Assembly: GCA_009782085.1 (NCBI GenBank)
Contig: WQUN01000109.1
Span: 1 to 12,557 of the forward strand
Direction: 5' to 3'
From: Bacillota bacterium
GTDB taxonomy: Bacteria > Bacillota > Clostridia > Lachnospirales > WQUN01
Length of the DNA: 12,557 nucleotides
Every line of letters starts with the position of its first letter. The stretch's first letter is position 1. Below are positions 7,752 through 12,557 of the stretch, piece after piece. The position numbers and the translations under genes are program-made. The notes beneath the pieces are model-generated. The model was given only the letters and a program-made list of their open reading frames with translations, searched no databases and was not told the DNA's origin.

Positions 7752-7775
7752 CATATCGGGAGCCGTGGATATAAT
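7748..7775 (+). promoter_or_regulatory. perfect-hexamer promoter-like site across the uxaC/kinase junction
   Basis: TTGACA at 7748-7753 and TATAAT at 7770-7775 are exact consensus hexamers with a 16-base spacer. The -35 contains the uxaC stop TGA, and the -10 overlaps the ATG (7774) of the next gene. Initiation would fall near 7782, downstream of that ATG, so the site does not fit a simple promoter for the annotated kinase start. It may be fortuitous, or may mean the real N-terminus or transcript differs from the prediction. Confidence 0.5.
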
Positions 7776-8766
7776 GAGCGATGAAATAAGGCGTATACTG
7801 TCATGTTATAGTTTTGCCGCAAAAGACGCCCACAGTCTGAACAATGACAACGACGTCTTCAGAGTTACGGACGACAGGGGAAACCGCTATTTTCTGAAAA
7901 TATACGGAAACGACAACGACTATGACATTATACCGGGTGAAAGAATCTATCACACATACGAGCAAGTGCGGATCGAATCGGAGATATTGAACCTGCTGTC
8001 AACCGGCGGGATGAAAACGGCGGTTCCGGTCAGCAACAAGAAAGGCGAGTTTGTGACGGCGCTTGCTCCGGGTGTGAACGGCGGACCTTCCCCGTATGCC
8101 ATGGTGACATCTTTTATTGAAGCGCCTCCCATGACTCTTACGGCGGAGACTGCCTATCTCGCGGGCGTTACCGCCGCCCGGCTGCACTTGGAATCCGAAA
8201 GGAAACTTCTTTCTCTCGCCGTTAAGCGTCCGCATAAACGTAAGGACTACGTGCTGAAAATGCGGAACCGCCTGGCGCAGGGAGTGACGGCAAACGTTTT
8301 TACCGGAGCGCAGTTTGAAATGATAAGCCAGTGCTGCGGCGTCGTGTTGGATTGCATGAACCGGCTTGACGAAGACCCGGAACACAATGTCGGCCTCGTT
8401 CATACAGACATAATTCCCGGAAACTGCATGTGCACGCCTGAGAGGGTAATACCGGTGGATTTTTCACGCTGCGTTTATTCGTATTATCTGTATGACCTGG
8501 GCGAAATGTGCTTCCACTCGGACTTTGGAGGCTCATCCCCCGATTTGCGGAATGCTGTCCTACGCGGATATCATTCCGTGAAACCCCTAAAAAAAGAACA
8601 TCTGTTTATGATTCAGGCATTTTTCTTTATGTTCCTTATGACAGTGCTGGCTGTGGGCATTGATGCGGGGCAGAGCGCGTGGAGAGACGGCTTGCTGAAA
8701 TGGCTGGCCGCCGAGGTTCATCCGGGCTTGATTTCGGGCAGGGGCTGGTCTGACGCGGCGTATTGA
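7774..8766 (+). CDS. phosphotransferase of the APH/choline-kinase fold
   Basis: An ATP-dependent small-molecule kinase, substrate unknown. The 330-residue protein has the eukaryotic-like kinase layout of the APH family (Pfam phosphotransferase enzyme family). The N-lobe strand FRVTDDRGNRYFLKIYG ends in the nucleotide-binding lysine K42, and RIESEIL (66-72) supplies the partner Glu. The hinge region is MVTSFIEAPPM (110-120). The catalytic loop VHTDIIPGN (209-217) has H210, D212 and N217, and VDFSRC (228-233) places the metal-binding D229. This pattern is intact, so activity is expected. Homoserine/choline-kinase-like enzymes share it, and drug resistance should not be assumed. The ATG at 7774 is preceded only by a weak GGGAG (7758-7762), and the open frame runs back into uxaC. 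The gap from uxaC is 22 bases. Codon use is more A/T-rich than in uxaC or parA, which suggests acquisition. Confidence 0.82.
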   Translation: MSDEIRRILSCYSFAAKDAHSLNNDNDVFRVTDDRGNRYFLKIYGNDNDYDIIPGERIYHTYEQVRIESEILNLLSTGGMKTAVPVSNKKGEFVTALAPGVNGGPSPYAMVTSFIEAPPMTLTAETAYLAGVTAARLHLESERKLLSLAVKRPHKRKDYVLKMRNRLAQGVTANVFTGAQFEMISQCCGVVLDCMNRLDEDPEHNVGLVHTDIIPGNCMCTPERVIPVDFSRCVYSYYLYDLGEMCFHSDFGGSSPDLRNAVLRGYHSVKPLKKEHLFMIQAFFFMFLMTVLAVGIDAGQSAWRDGLLKWLAAEVHPGLISGRGWSDAAY

Positions 8767-8791
8767 CGCCGCGTTGCGTTGTGGATATAAT
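8763..8791 (+). promoter_or_regulatory. promoter of the toxin-antitoxin locus
   Basis: TTGACG (8763-8768) matches five of six -35 positions, followed by an exact 17-base spacer and TATAAT (8786-8791). The -35 again contains the stop codon TGA of the gene before. Initiation near 8798 would give a leader of about 40 bases to the antitoxin ATG at 8838. The -10 lies inside the first copy of a 22-bp repeat. RelB-type antitoxins generally repress their own promoter, so autoregulation here is expected but not shown. Confidence 0.7.
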
Positions 8792-8817
8792 GTATGCGTT
8801 GCGTTGTGGATATAATG
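8771..8817. repeat. 22-bp perfect direct repeat carrying TATAAT, before the antitoxin
   Basis: Identical 22-base copies at 8771-8792 and 8796-8817 are separated by only TAT. Each starts GCGTTGCGTTG and ends GTGGATATAATG, so the -10 hexamer is duplicated (8786-8791 and 8811-8816). Only the first copy has a good -35 at 17 bases; the position for the second reads TAATGT. The same 12-base end, GTGGATATAATG, also occurs at 7765-7776. The repeats could be antitoxin-binding sites or a recent slippage duplication. Confidence 0.8.
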
Positions 8818-8837
8818 CGCGCGAAGGAGTCGATAAA

Positions 8838-9113
8838 ATGGAGACGACAAACGTCAGCTTCCGCATGGACAAAAAGCTGAAAAAGCAAGCGGAGACGGTT
8901 TTTGACGAAATGGGCATGAACATGACCACGGCGTTTACGATATTCACGAAGGCCGTCGTCAGGCAGGGAAAAATCCCGTTTGAGATCGCCATAGACCCGT
9001 TTTACAGCGAGGCGAACCAAAAATGGCTGGCGGAAGCCATTGCCGACCTGGATGCGGGGAGGGATCTGATCGTTAAAACATTGGATGAATTAAAGGACAT
9101 GGAAGATGAATAA
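8838..9113 (+). CDS. RelB/DinJ-family antitoxin
   Basis: Antitoxin of a type II toxin-antitoxin pair; it neutralises a ribosome-dependent mRNA interferase and usually represses the locus. The 91-residue product has the ribbon-helix-helix N-terminus of the RelB/DinJ family: strand TNVSFRMDKKLKKQAE (residues 4-19), helix VFDEMGMNMTTAFTIFTKAVV (21-41), then the family's (R)QGKIPFEI segment at 43-50. The C-terminal half, rich in acidic and Lys residues (ADLDAGRDLIVKTLDELKD), is the toxin-wrapping part. The ATG at 8838 follows AAGGAG (8824-8829). A longer frame from 8763 is rejected because it overlaps the promoter and repeats. The toxin ORF overlaps its end by eight bases. No damage is seen, so the antitoxin is probably functional even though its partner is truncated. 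Confidence 0.92.
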   Translation: METTNVSFRMDKKLKKQAETVFDEMGMNMTTAFTIFTKAVVRQGKIPFEIAIDPFYSEANQKWLAEAIADLDAGRDLIVKTLDELKDMEDE

Positions 9114-9258
9114 GCGTATTGTGTTCCAGGGCCGCGGCTGGGACGATTACGTCTATTGGCAGGCGGAAGATCGCCGGACGCTGAAAAAGATCAACAGCCT
9201 GATCCAGGATAATAACATCGAAATTGTTCAATGCCGCAGCCATTATGACGATAAATAA
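9106..9258 (+). pseudogene. YoeB/Txe-like toxin with a large in-frame internal deletion
   Basis: A 50-codon frame starts at ATG 9106, overlapping the antitoxin stop (ATGAATAA), the usual arrangement for such operons. The first 33 residues match the N-terminus of YoeB/Txe mRNA interferases: MNKRIVFQGRGWDDYVYWQ followed by DRRTLKKINSLIQD. The last residues, IEIVQCRSHYDDK, match the family's extreme C-terminus (strand plus CRxHY). Family members are about 85-90 residues. The middle, with the PFxGxGKPExLK, GxWSRRI and HRLVY segments, is missing, so the equivalents of catalytic Glu46 and Arg65 of E. coli YoeB are gone. The terminal His (equivalent of His83) remains. There is no stop or frameshift, so a 50-residue protein could still be made. 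It is most simply an inactivated toxin, possibly still able to bind the antitoxin. Confidence 0.85.
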
Positions 9259-9287
9259 TGGCAAGCGCCGATCCTCATCTTTGCCAT

Positions 9288-9316
9288 TTGCGCTCAACCC
9301 TCCCGCGTGCTATAAT
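9288..9316 (+). promoter_or_regulatory. extended -10 promoter of parA-parB
   Basis: TGCTATAAT (9308-9316) is a perfect extended -10 (TGn-TATAAT). At a 17-base spacer the -35 position reads TTGCGC (9288-9293), keeping only TTG, which is acceptable with an extended -10. Initiation near 9323 leaves a leader of about 24 bases to the TTG start at 9347, with GGGGGAGG at 9332-9339. Confidence 0.75.
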
Positions 9317-9346
9317 GGGCCTATCTTTTGAGGGGGAGGCGCTTCC

Positions 9347-10111
9347 TTGGGACGCGTTATCGCGATAGCAAACCAAAAGGGCGGGGTCGGCAAGACGACC
9401 ACGTGCGTCAACCTCAGCGCCTGCCTGGCCCAGCTCGGCAGGAAGACTTTGGCCGTGGACGCGGATCCCCAGGGGAACACCACCAGCGGCCTCGGGGTCG
9501 ACAAGGACGGCCTGGAATTCAGCGTGTACGACCTGCTTCTCGGCCAGTGCTACACGGAGGACGCCCTGCGGCCCACGTCCGTGGACGGCCTGACGCTCCT
9601 GCCGTCGAACATAGACCTCTCCGGCGCGGAGATCGAGCTCATCTCCGCCGAACGGCGCGAGTACGTTCTGAAGGGCATTCTGGACAACGCCAAGTACCTC
9701 TACGATTATGTGATAATCGACTGTCCGCCGTCGCTCGGCATCCTGACGCTTAACGCGCTGACCGCGGCCGACGGGATAATCGCGCCCATCCAGTGCGAGT
9801 ATTACGCGCTGGAGGGCCTGACGCAGCTTTTGCGCACGGTGGAGCTGGTGCAGAAGCGGCTGAACCCGTTTTTGAGGCTGGACGGCATTTTGTTCACCAT
9901 GTTCGACGGCCGCGCTAACCTGTCGATGCAGGTCGTGGACGAGGTTAAAAAGCACATGCCCGGCGACGTGTTCGCCACGATAGTCCCGCGGAACGTCCGC
10001 CTCTCCGAGGCGCCGAGCCACGGCCTGCCCGTCACCCTCTACGACCCGCGCTCCAGGGGGGCGGAGGCGTATCAGGCGCTGGCGCTGGAGGTTTTGGGGA
10101 GAAAGTCATAA
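9347..10111 (+). CDS. parA: chromosome-partitioning ATPase ParA (Soj)
   Basis: Walker-type ATPase that, with ParB on parS sites, drives segregation of replication origins and, in Bacillus-type cells, modulates DnaA. The 254 residues have the family length. The deviant Walker A is KGGVGKTTT (residues 11-19) with both lysines K11 and K16. AVDADPQGNTTSGLG (36-50) holds the catalytic Asp region, and DCPPSLGILTLNAL (125-138) is the Walker B block. The short N-terminus, lacking an HTH domain, is chromosomal Soj type rather than plasmid type Ia. The start is TTG at 9347: GGGGGAGG lies 7 bases upstream and the next residues GRVIAIANQ are canonical; no nearby ATG fits. parB follows after 12 bases in the same operon. 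Confidence 0.96.
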   Translation: MGRVIAIANQKGGVGKTTTCVNLSACLAQLGRKTLAVDADPQGNTTSGLGVDKDGLEFSVYDLLLGQCYTEDALRPTSVDGLTLLPSNIDLSGAEIELISAERREYVLKGILDNAKYLYDYVIIDCPPSLGILTLNALTAADGIIAPIQCEYYALEGLTQLLRTVELVQKRLNPFLRLDGILFTMFDGRANLSMQVVDEVKKHMPGDVFATIVPRNVRLSEAPSHGLPVTLYDPRSRGAEAYQALALEVLGRKS

Positions 10112-10123
10112 ACGGAGGCGCAC

Positions 10124-11005
10124 ATGTCCACCTCGAGTTCGATAAAAAAGGGCCTCGGAAAGGGCCTCGGCGCGCTTATCACCAGCGCGCAGGAGACGCC
10201 CGGCGGGGGCGTCGTGACCGTCGACATCAACAGCATTGAGCCGAACCGCCAGCAGCCCCGGCAATATTTCGACGACGGGGCGCTGCGCGAGCTGGCCGAC
10301 TCGATACGCGAGTTCGGCATCATCCAGCCGCTGATCGTCCGGGAGGAGAGCGGCTTCTTCTCCATCATAGCCGGGGAGCGGCGCTGGCGGGCCGCGCGCA
10401 TCGCCGGGCTTCGGGAGATCCCCGTCGTCGTGAAGGAGTACAGCGAAGCCGAGACTTTGCAGATCGCCCTGATCGAGAACCTCCAGCGCGAGGACCTGAA
10501 CCCCGTGGAGGAGGCCATGTGCTACAAGCGGCTGATGGACGACTATTTTTTCAGCCAGGACGGCATCGCCGCGAAGATCGGCAAGAGCCGCAACTCCGTG
10601 TCCTACGCGCTCGGCCTGCTGAACCTGGAGCCGGGCGTCCTCGAATATCTCAAGGACGGGCGGCTGACCCCGGCGCACGGGCGCGTGCTGCTCCAGCTTA
10701 AGGACGGCGCCCTCCAGACCGCCGCGGCCGCGAAGATCGCGGAGAGCGGCATGAGCGCGCGGGAGGCGGAGAAGCTGGCCGCGGCCGTCATAAACAAGGC
10801 GGAGGCCGGCCGGGACAAGGCGCCCGCCAGGGCAAAAACCGCCCCGTTCCTGTACAGGGGCTTCGAAGACGAGCTGAAAAACATCCTGGGAACTAAGGTG
10901 CGCGTCAGGGACGGGAAAAACGGCGGCGGGAAGATAGAGATAGATTATTATTCCCCGGAGGATCTGGACAGGCTGCTGGGAATGTTCAGGAATATGCGGG
11001 AGTGA
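10124..11005 (+). CDS. parB: chromosome-partitioning protein ParB (Spo0J)
   Basis: CTP-dependent DNA clamp that loads at parS and spreads around the origin, partner of ParA. The 293 residues begin with the family's basic KKGLGKGLGALI segment (8-19), which contacts ParA. The ParB/Srx domain carries IEPNRQQPRQYFD (38-50), LADSIREFGIIQPLIVR (57-73) and the CTP-binding GERRWRAAR (84-92). ENLQREDLNPVEEA (118-131) leads to the HTH, with DGIAAKIGKSRNSVSYALGLL at 146-166, for parS recognition. A charged linker (about 225-242) leads to a C-terminal dimerisation domain ending in NMRE. The ATG at 10124 follows GGAGG at 10114-10118. No convincing full parS palindrome was seen in this window, so its sites should lie elsewhere. 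Confidence 0.96.
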   Translation: MSTSSSIKKGLGKGLGALITSAQETPGGGVVTVDINSIEPNRQQPRQYFDDGALRELADSIREFGIIQPLIVREESGFFSIIAGERRWRAARIAGLREIPVVVKEYSEAETLQIALIENLQREDLNPVEEAMCYKRLMDDYFFSQDGIAAKIGKSRNSVSYALGLLNLEPGVLEYLKDGRLTPAHGRVLLQLKDGALQTAAAAKIAESGMSAREAEKLAAAVINKAEAGRDKAPARAKTAPFLYRGFEDELKNILGTKVRVRDGKNGGGKIEIDYYSPEDLDRLLGMFRNMRE

Positions 11006-11011
11006 AAGCGA

Positions 11012-11045
11012 CTACGGCGAGTCCGGGGCGCCGGACTCGCCGTAG
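11012..11045. terminator. perfect 15-bp palindrome after parB, probable terminator
   Basis: CTACGGCGAGTCCGG (11012-11026), a four-base loop GGCG, and the exact complement ending at 11045 form a very stable hairpin beginning seven bases after the parB stop. The downstream tract is ATTATTCG, not a T run, so it may act as a weak terminator, an mRNA 3' stabiliser, or be a small palindromic repeat rather than a classical intrinsic terminator. Confidence 0.6.
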
Positions 11046-11151
11046 ATTATTCGCCGCGCTCAGAATGACAAAAAGGGGTTTATAGAGGTTACTGTAAACA
11101 GCTATACCGGAGTGCTAAAACATTAGATCATAGGAACTAAGGAGAGTTCAC

Positions 11152-11634
11152 ATGCCTGACAATCTGGCGGCGTACACCTCATGGGCTGCGGTATTTATGA
11201 TCCCCCTTCTCACGGCGGCGGTCATAGCCCTGATCGTAGTCGTCCTCGGTCTCAAAAGGCGGATCGACCGTTTCATGGGCGCGAAGAGCGAAAGCCGCGA
11301 CATCGAGGCCATGCTTCTGGAATACCTGGAGTACGCCCGCGCGATCGACGCGCGCCACGCCGACCTCCTGGACGAGATAGAGCAAATCAATGACTGCCTC
11401 GCGTTCTGCGTCAGCAAGGTCGGCTTTGTGCGTTTCAACCCGTTCAAGGAAATGGGCGGCGACCTGTGTTTCGCGCTGGCTCTGCTGGACGGCAGCGACA
11501 ACGGCGTCGTCATAAGCGCCATCCACGGCCGCGACGCTTCGTACACCTATGCCAAGGAGGTCGCGGCCGGGAAGTGCGAGCGGGGCGTATCCGCGGAGGA
11601 GCAGCAGGCCATCGACATGGCGCTGAGGGGATGA
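11152..11634 (+). CDS. DUF4446-family membrane-anchored protein
   Basis: Function unknown. The 160-residue protein has one N-terminal transmembrane helix at about residues 11-34 followed by basic KRR, so the C-terminal part should face the cytoplasm. Residues about 45-85 are helical with coiled-coil character. The DUF4446 signature is clear: GFVRFNPFKEMGGDLCFALALLD (91-113), then NGVVISAIHGRD (117-128), YTYAKEV (131-137) and a closing VSAEEQQAI. Genes of this family are commonly found beside parB in Firmicutes, which matches the arrangement here and suggests, without proof, a link to the cell-pole or chromosome-segregation machinery. The ATG at 11152 follows AAGGAG at 11139-11144. A palindrome separates it from parB, so it may be separately transcribed; no convincing promoter was found in the gap. 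Its stop lies six bases from that of the convergent minus-strand gene. Confidence 0.85.
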   Translation: MPDNLAAYTSWAAVFMIPLLTAAVIALIVVVLGLKRRIDRFMGAKSESRDIEAMLLEYLEYARAIDARHADLLDEIEQINDCLAFCVSKVGFVRFNPFKEMGGDLCFALALLDGSDNGVVISAIHGRDASYTYAKEVAAGKCERGVSAEEQQAIDMALRG

Positions 11635-11640
11635 GGCAAA

Positions 11641-11925
11641 TCACCGCCGCCCGGCCGCCGGCACAAGGTCCTCCAGGATTTCGTCCAGCGTATATGGAAA
11701 GACGAACCCGTCCGCCAGAAGATCTATCACCTCGAGGGCCTCGTCCTCGCGCTCCGCGAAGTACCTCGTTTCGGAGGCGTATCCGCCGGCGGAGAATTCC
11801 TCGATCTTGACGCCGTACTCCACGTCGCCGCCCTCTCCCCGGCAGACCGCCAAATGATATTTGAGCCTGAACTCTGAGCCGTCCGGCGTCATTACGTATG
11901 ATTGAGCGACGCTTCTGCGATCCAT
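11641..11925 (-). CDS. DUF6514-like small protein
   Basis: Function unknown. The 94-residue acidic protein has the pattern I recall for DUF6514 proteins of Clostridia: an early strand FRLKYHLAVC (residues 19-28), YGVKIEEF (37-44), a central acidic segment, and the closing helix-turn region DLLADGFVFPYTLDEILEDLV (68-88). The family assignment is from pattern memory and needs a profile search. There is no membrane segment or signal peptide. The start is well supported by AAGGAGGA at 11932-11939 on the minus strand, seven bases before the ATG. It lies 26 bases after the XRE regulator gene, so the two probably form one transcript. The 3' end meets the DUF4446 gene tail to tail with a six-base gap and no terminator hairpin. 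Confidence 0.72.
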   Translation of the reverse strand: MDRRSVAQSYVMTPDGSEFRLKYHLAVCRGEGGDVEYGVKIEEFSAGGYASETRYFAEREDEALEVIDLLADGFVFPYTLDEILEDLVPAAGRR

Positions 11926-11951
11926 ATGTATCCTCCTTTGTTATAATCCGT

Positions 11952-12332
11952 CTACCCGATAGCCCGGCCGGACAGCTTGCTCCGGAATATTTCCTTGATC
12001 AGTATCTCGTTCGCGTTGTCGGTGCGCAAGAACACCGCCATTTTTTTGAGTATGTCGAAAGCAACCTGGAGCTGCTCGGGGCTGAAATCCGACAAAACCG
12101 TTCTGGCCGCCACGTCGCTCGTAAGCTCGTTCTTGCCGAACAGCAGATAATCCGCCGAAACCCCCGTCTTTTCGCACAGGATCGCGACCGTTTCCATCGC
12201 GAACCCGTTGACGCCGTGCTCGACCGTGCCCAGATACTGCCCGGACACGCCGATCATCGCGGCGAATTTCGCCTTTGTCATACCCATGTCCGTACGTATT
12301 TTCTCTACACGTTTCCCGAATTCCTTTCTCAT
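11952..12332 (-). CDS. XRE-family helix-turn-helix regulator
   Basis: A DNA-binding protein of the Cro/CI (XRE) type, 126 residues. The HTH_3 domain covers residues about 5-65: helix FGKRVEKIRTDMG, then the HTH unit TKAKFAAMIGVSGQYLGTVEHG (helices 2 and 3, residues 19-40). The familiar closing helices VNGFAMETVAILCEKTGVSADYLLFG run over 41-66. The C-terminal 60 residues are helical, with no peptidase or sensor domain recognised, and may serve oligomerisation. Target genes are unknown. It is divergent from the rightward promoter at 12452, an arrangement in which such regulators often control the intergenic region. The ATG (12330-12332) follows a purine-rich GAGGGGGA on the minus strand. Confidence 0.88.
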   Translation of the reverse strand: MRKEFGKRVEKIRTDMGMTKAKFAAMIGVSGQYLGTVEHGVNGFAMETVAILCEKTGVSADYLLFGKNELTSDVAARTVLSDFSPEQLQVAFDILKKMAVFLRTDNANEILIKEIFRSKLSGRAIG

Positions 12333-12378
12333 AATTTTCCCCCTCGGTGCATTCTATAGTTGATTCTTTGACGCGCTC

Positions 12379-12384
12379 ATTATA
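12379..12384 (-). promoter_or_regulatory. candidate -10 of the XRE regulator promoter
   Basis: On the minus strand TATAAT (12379-12384) stands 47 bases before the XRE start codon. The -35 position at 17 bases reads ATGTGT and is weak, and no TGn extension is present. It is the best candidate found upstream of this gene, but only the -10 is convincing. Confidence 0.4.
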
Positions 12385-12451
12385 AACTAATACCAATTCA
12401 GACACATGTCCTGCATACGTGAAAAAAGATATGCTCGAATCGCAATGCGTA

Positions 12452-12460
12452 TGATATAAT
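12452..12460 (+). promoter_or_regulatory. rightward extended -10 promoter
   Basis: TGATATAAT (12452-12460) is a perfect extended -10. The -35 position at 17 bases reads TGCTCG, a poor match that an extended -10 can tolerate. Initiation near 12467 would place the downstream self-complementary sequence at the very 5' end of a transcript leaving the window to the right. Confidence 0.6.
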
Positions 12461-12462
12461 AA

Positions 12463-12557
12463 AGTCGTTTCGATTTGAAATGAGCTGAAAACGAGCGCGA
12501 AACGACTGTTGTTCAGGGGCGTTTTGCGCGAAGTTTGAAGCTCAATTTCAAACGAAA
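12463..12557 (+). other. highly self-complementary leader or element end, cut by the window edge
   Basis: Three foldings are visible. Fold A pairs AGTCGTTTCG (12463-12472) exactly with 12498-12507, and allows a 7-bp hairpin of GTTTGAA (12533-12539) with TTCAAAC (12547-12553). Fold B pairs 12468-12486 with 12539-12557 apart from one bulge and a short mismatch, and encloses a 10-bp stem of 12495-12504 with 12520-12529 (one G-T wobble). A and B share bases and exclude each other. The right arm is still pairing at the last base, so the element probably continues. It sits just after the extended -10, so a structured leader RNA, a small RNA or the end of a mobile element are all possible. Confidence 0.55.

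Noticed and set aside
6339..7754. A 471-codon minus-strand frame opposite uxaC
   Set aside because: It is a mirror of the uxaC codon pattern in GC-rich DNA. Its translation has no recognisable domains and is rich in Arg, Gly, Val and His, while the plus strand encodes a full conserved enzyme.
8763..8837. Longer start for the antitoxin at 8763
   Set aside because: It would translate the promoter and the 22-bp repeats and adds residues unlike the family; ATG 8838 follows AAGGAG.
9239..9262. Hairpin GCCATTAT / ATAATGGC over the toxin stop codon as a terminator
   Set aside because: The 8-bp stem is AT-rich and has no T-run after it, and ATGGCAA just downstream has a competing partner TTGCCAT at 9281. 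Too weak to annotate as a terminator.
9347..11151. parS site near parA-parB
   Set aside because: Scanning by eye found no close match to the TGTTTCACGTGAAACA-type palindrome in this stretch or the rest of the window; a computed mismatch-tolerant search would be needed to exclude degenerate sites.
11041..11151. Separate promoter for the DUF4446 gene
   Set aside because: Only scattered partial hexamers (such as TTACTG and TATACC) were seen, with wrong spacing.
12333..12451. Operator palindrome for the XRE regulator (ACATGT at 12404-12409, CATACG/CGTATG pair further right)
   Set aside because: Arms are only four to six bases and the pair is widely spaced; chance occurrence is likely.
1..12557. 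CRISPR array, tRNA or rRNA genes
   Set aside because: No regularly spaced repeats with unique spacers, no cloverleaf-like segments and no conserved rRNA strings were recognised; the only tandem repeats are the two short pairs described.

Overview
The window looks like chromosome from a fairly GC-rich, Gram-positive anaerobe of the Clostridia type, plausibly a gut lineage. The grounds are the gene content: a meso-diaminopimelate dehydrogenase of the Ddh route, a parA-parB pair followed by a DUF4446 membrane protein, a DUF6514-like small protein, a topoisomerase I with three C-terminal zinc ribbons, and AGGAGG-type ribosome binding sites before most genes. Species cannot be named from this sequence. 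No rRNA, tRNA or CRISPR array was seen. No gene-free stretch exceeds 300 bases; the longest are 2836-3099 and 12333-12557, and both carry described signals.

Layout, left to right. (1) 1-2835: the 3' end of ddh, then two cytoplasmic glycoside-active enzymes (GH130 and GH29 alpha-L-fucosidase) closely spaced on the same strand. A GC-rich palindromic repeat and a strong intrinsic terminator close the block. (2) 2997-6293: a sigma-A-like promoter, topA, and a P-loop kinase-like gene that overlaps the topA stop as ATGA. (3) 6280-8766: an imperfect tandem repeat, uxaC (glucuronate isomerase) and a kinase of the aminoglycoside/choline phosphotransferase fold. (4) 8763-9258: a toxin-antitoxin locus with an intact RelB/DinJ-type antitoxin and a YoeB-like toxin that has lost its middle by an in-frame deletion. 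(5) 9288-11634: a promoter with an extended -10, parA, parB, a perfect 15-bp palindrome, and a DUF4446 gene. (6) 11641-12332, minus strand: an XRE-family regulator followed by a DUF6514-like gene, facing convergently into the DUF4446 gene. (7) 12452-12557: a rightward extended -10 promoter followed at once by a highly self-complementary sequence that runs off the window edge.

How the genes fit together: GH130 and GH29 suggest intracellular breakdown of imported fucose- and mannose-containing glycans, but no transporter is present here. UxaC adds uronate catabolism. ParA and ParB serve chromosome segregation. The accessory-looking parts are the kinase and toxin-antitoxin stretch at about 7750-9260 and the right edge. 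The most notable observations are the internally deleted toxin beside an intact antitoxin, repeated promoter-like cassettes whose -35 hexamers contain the previous gene's stop codon, and the right-edge leader with mutually exclusive foldings.
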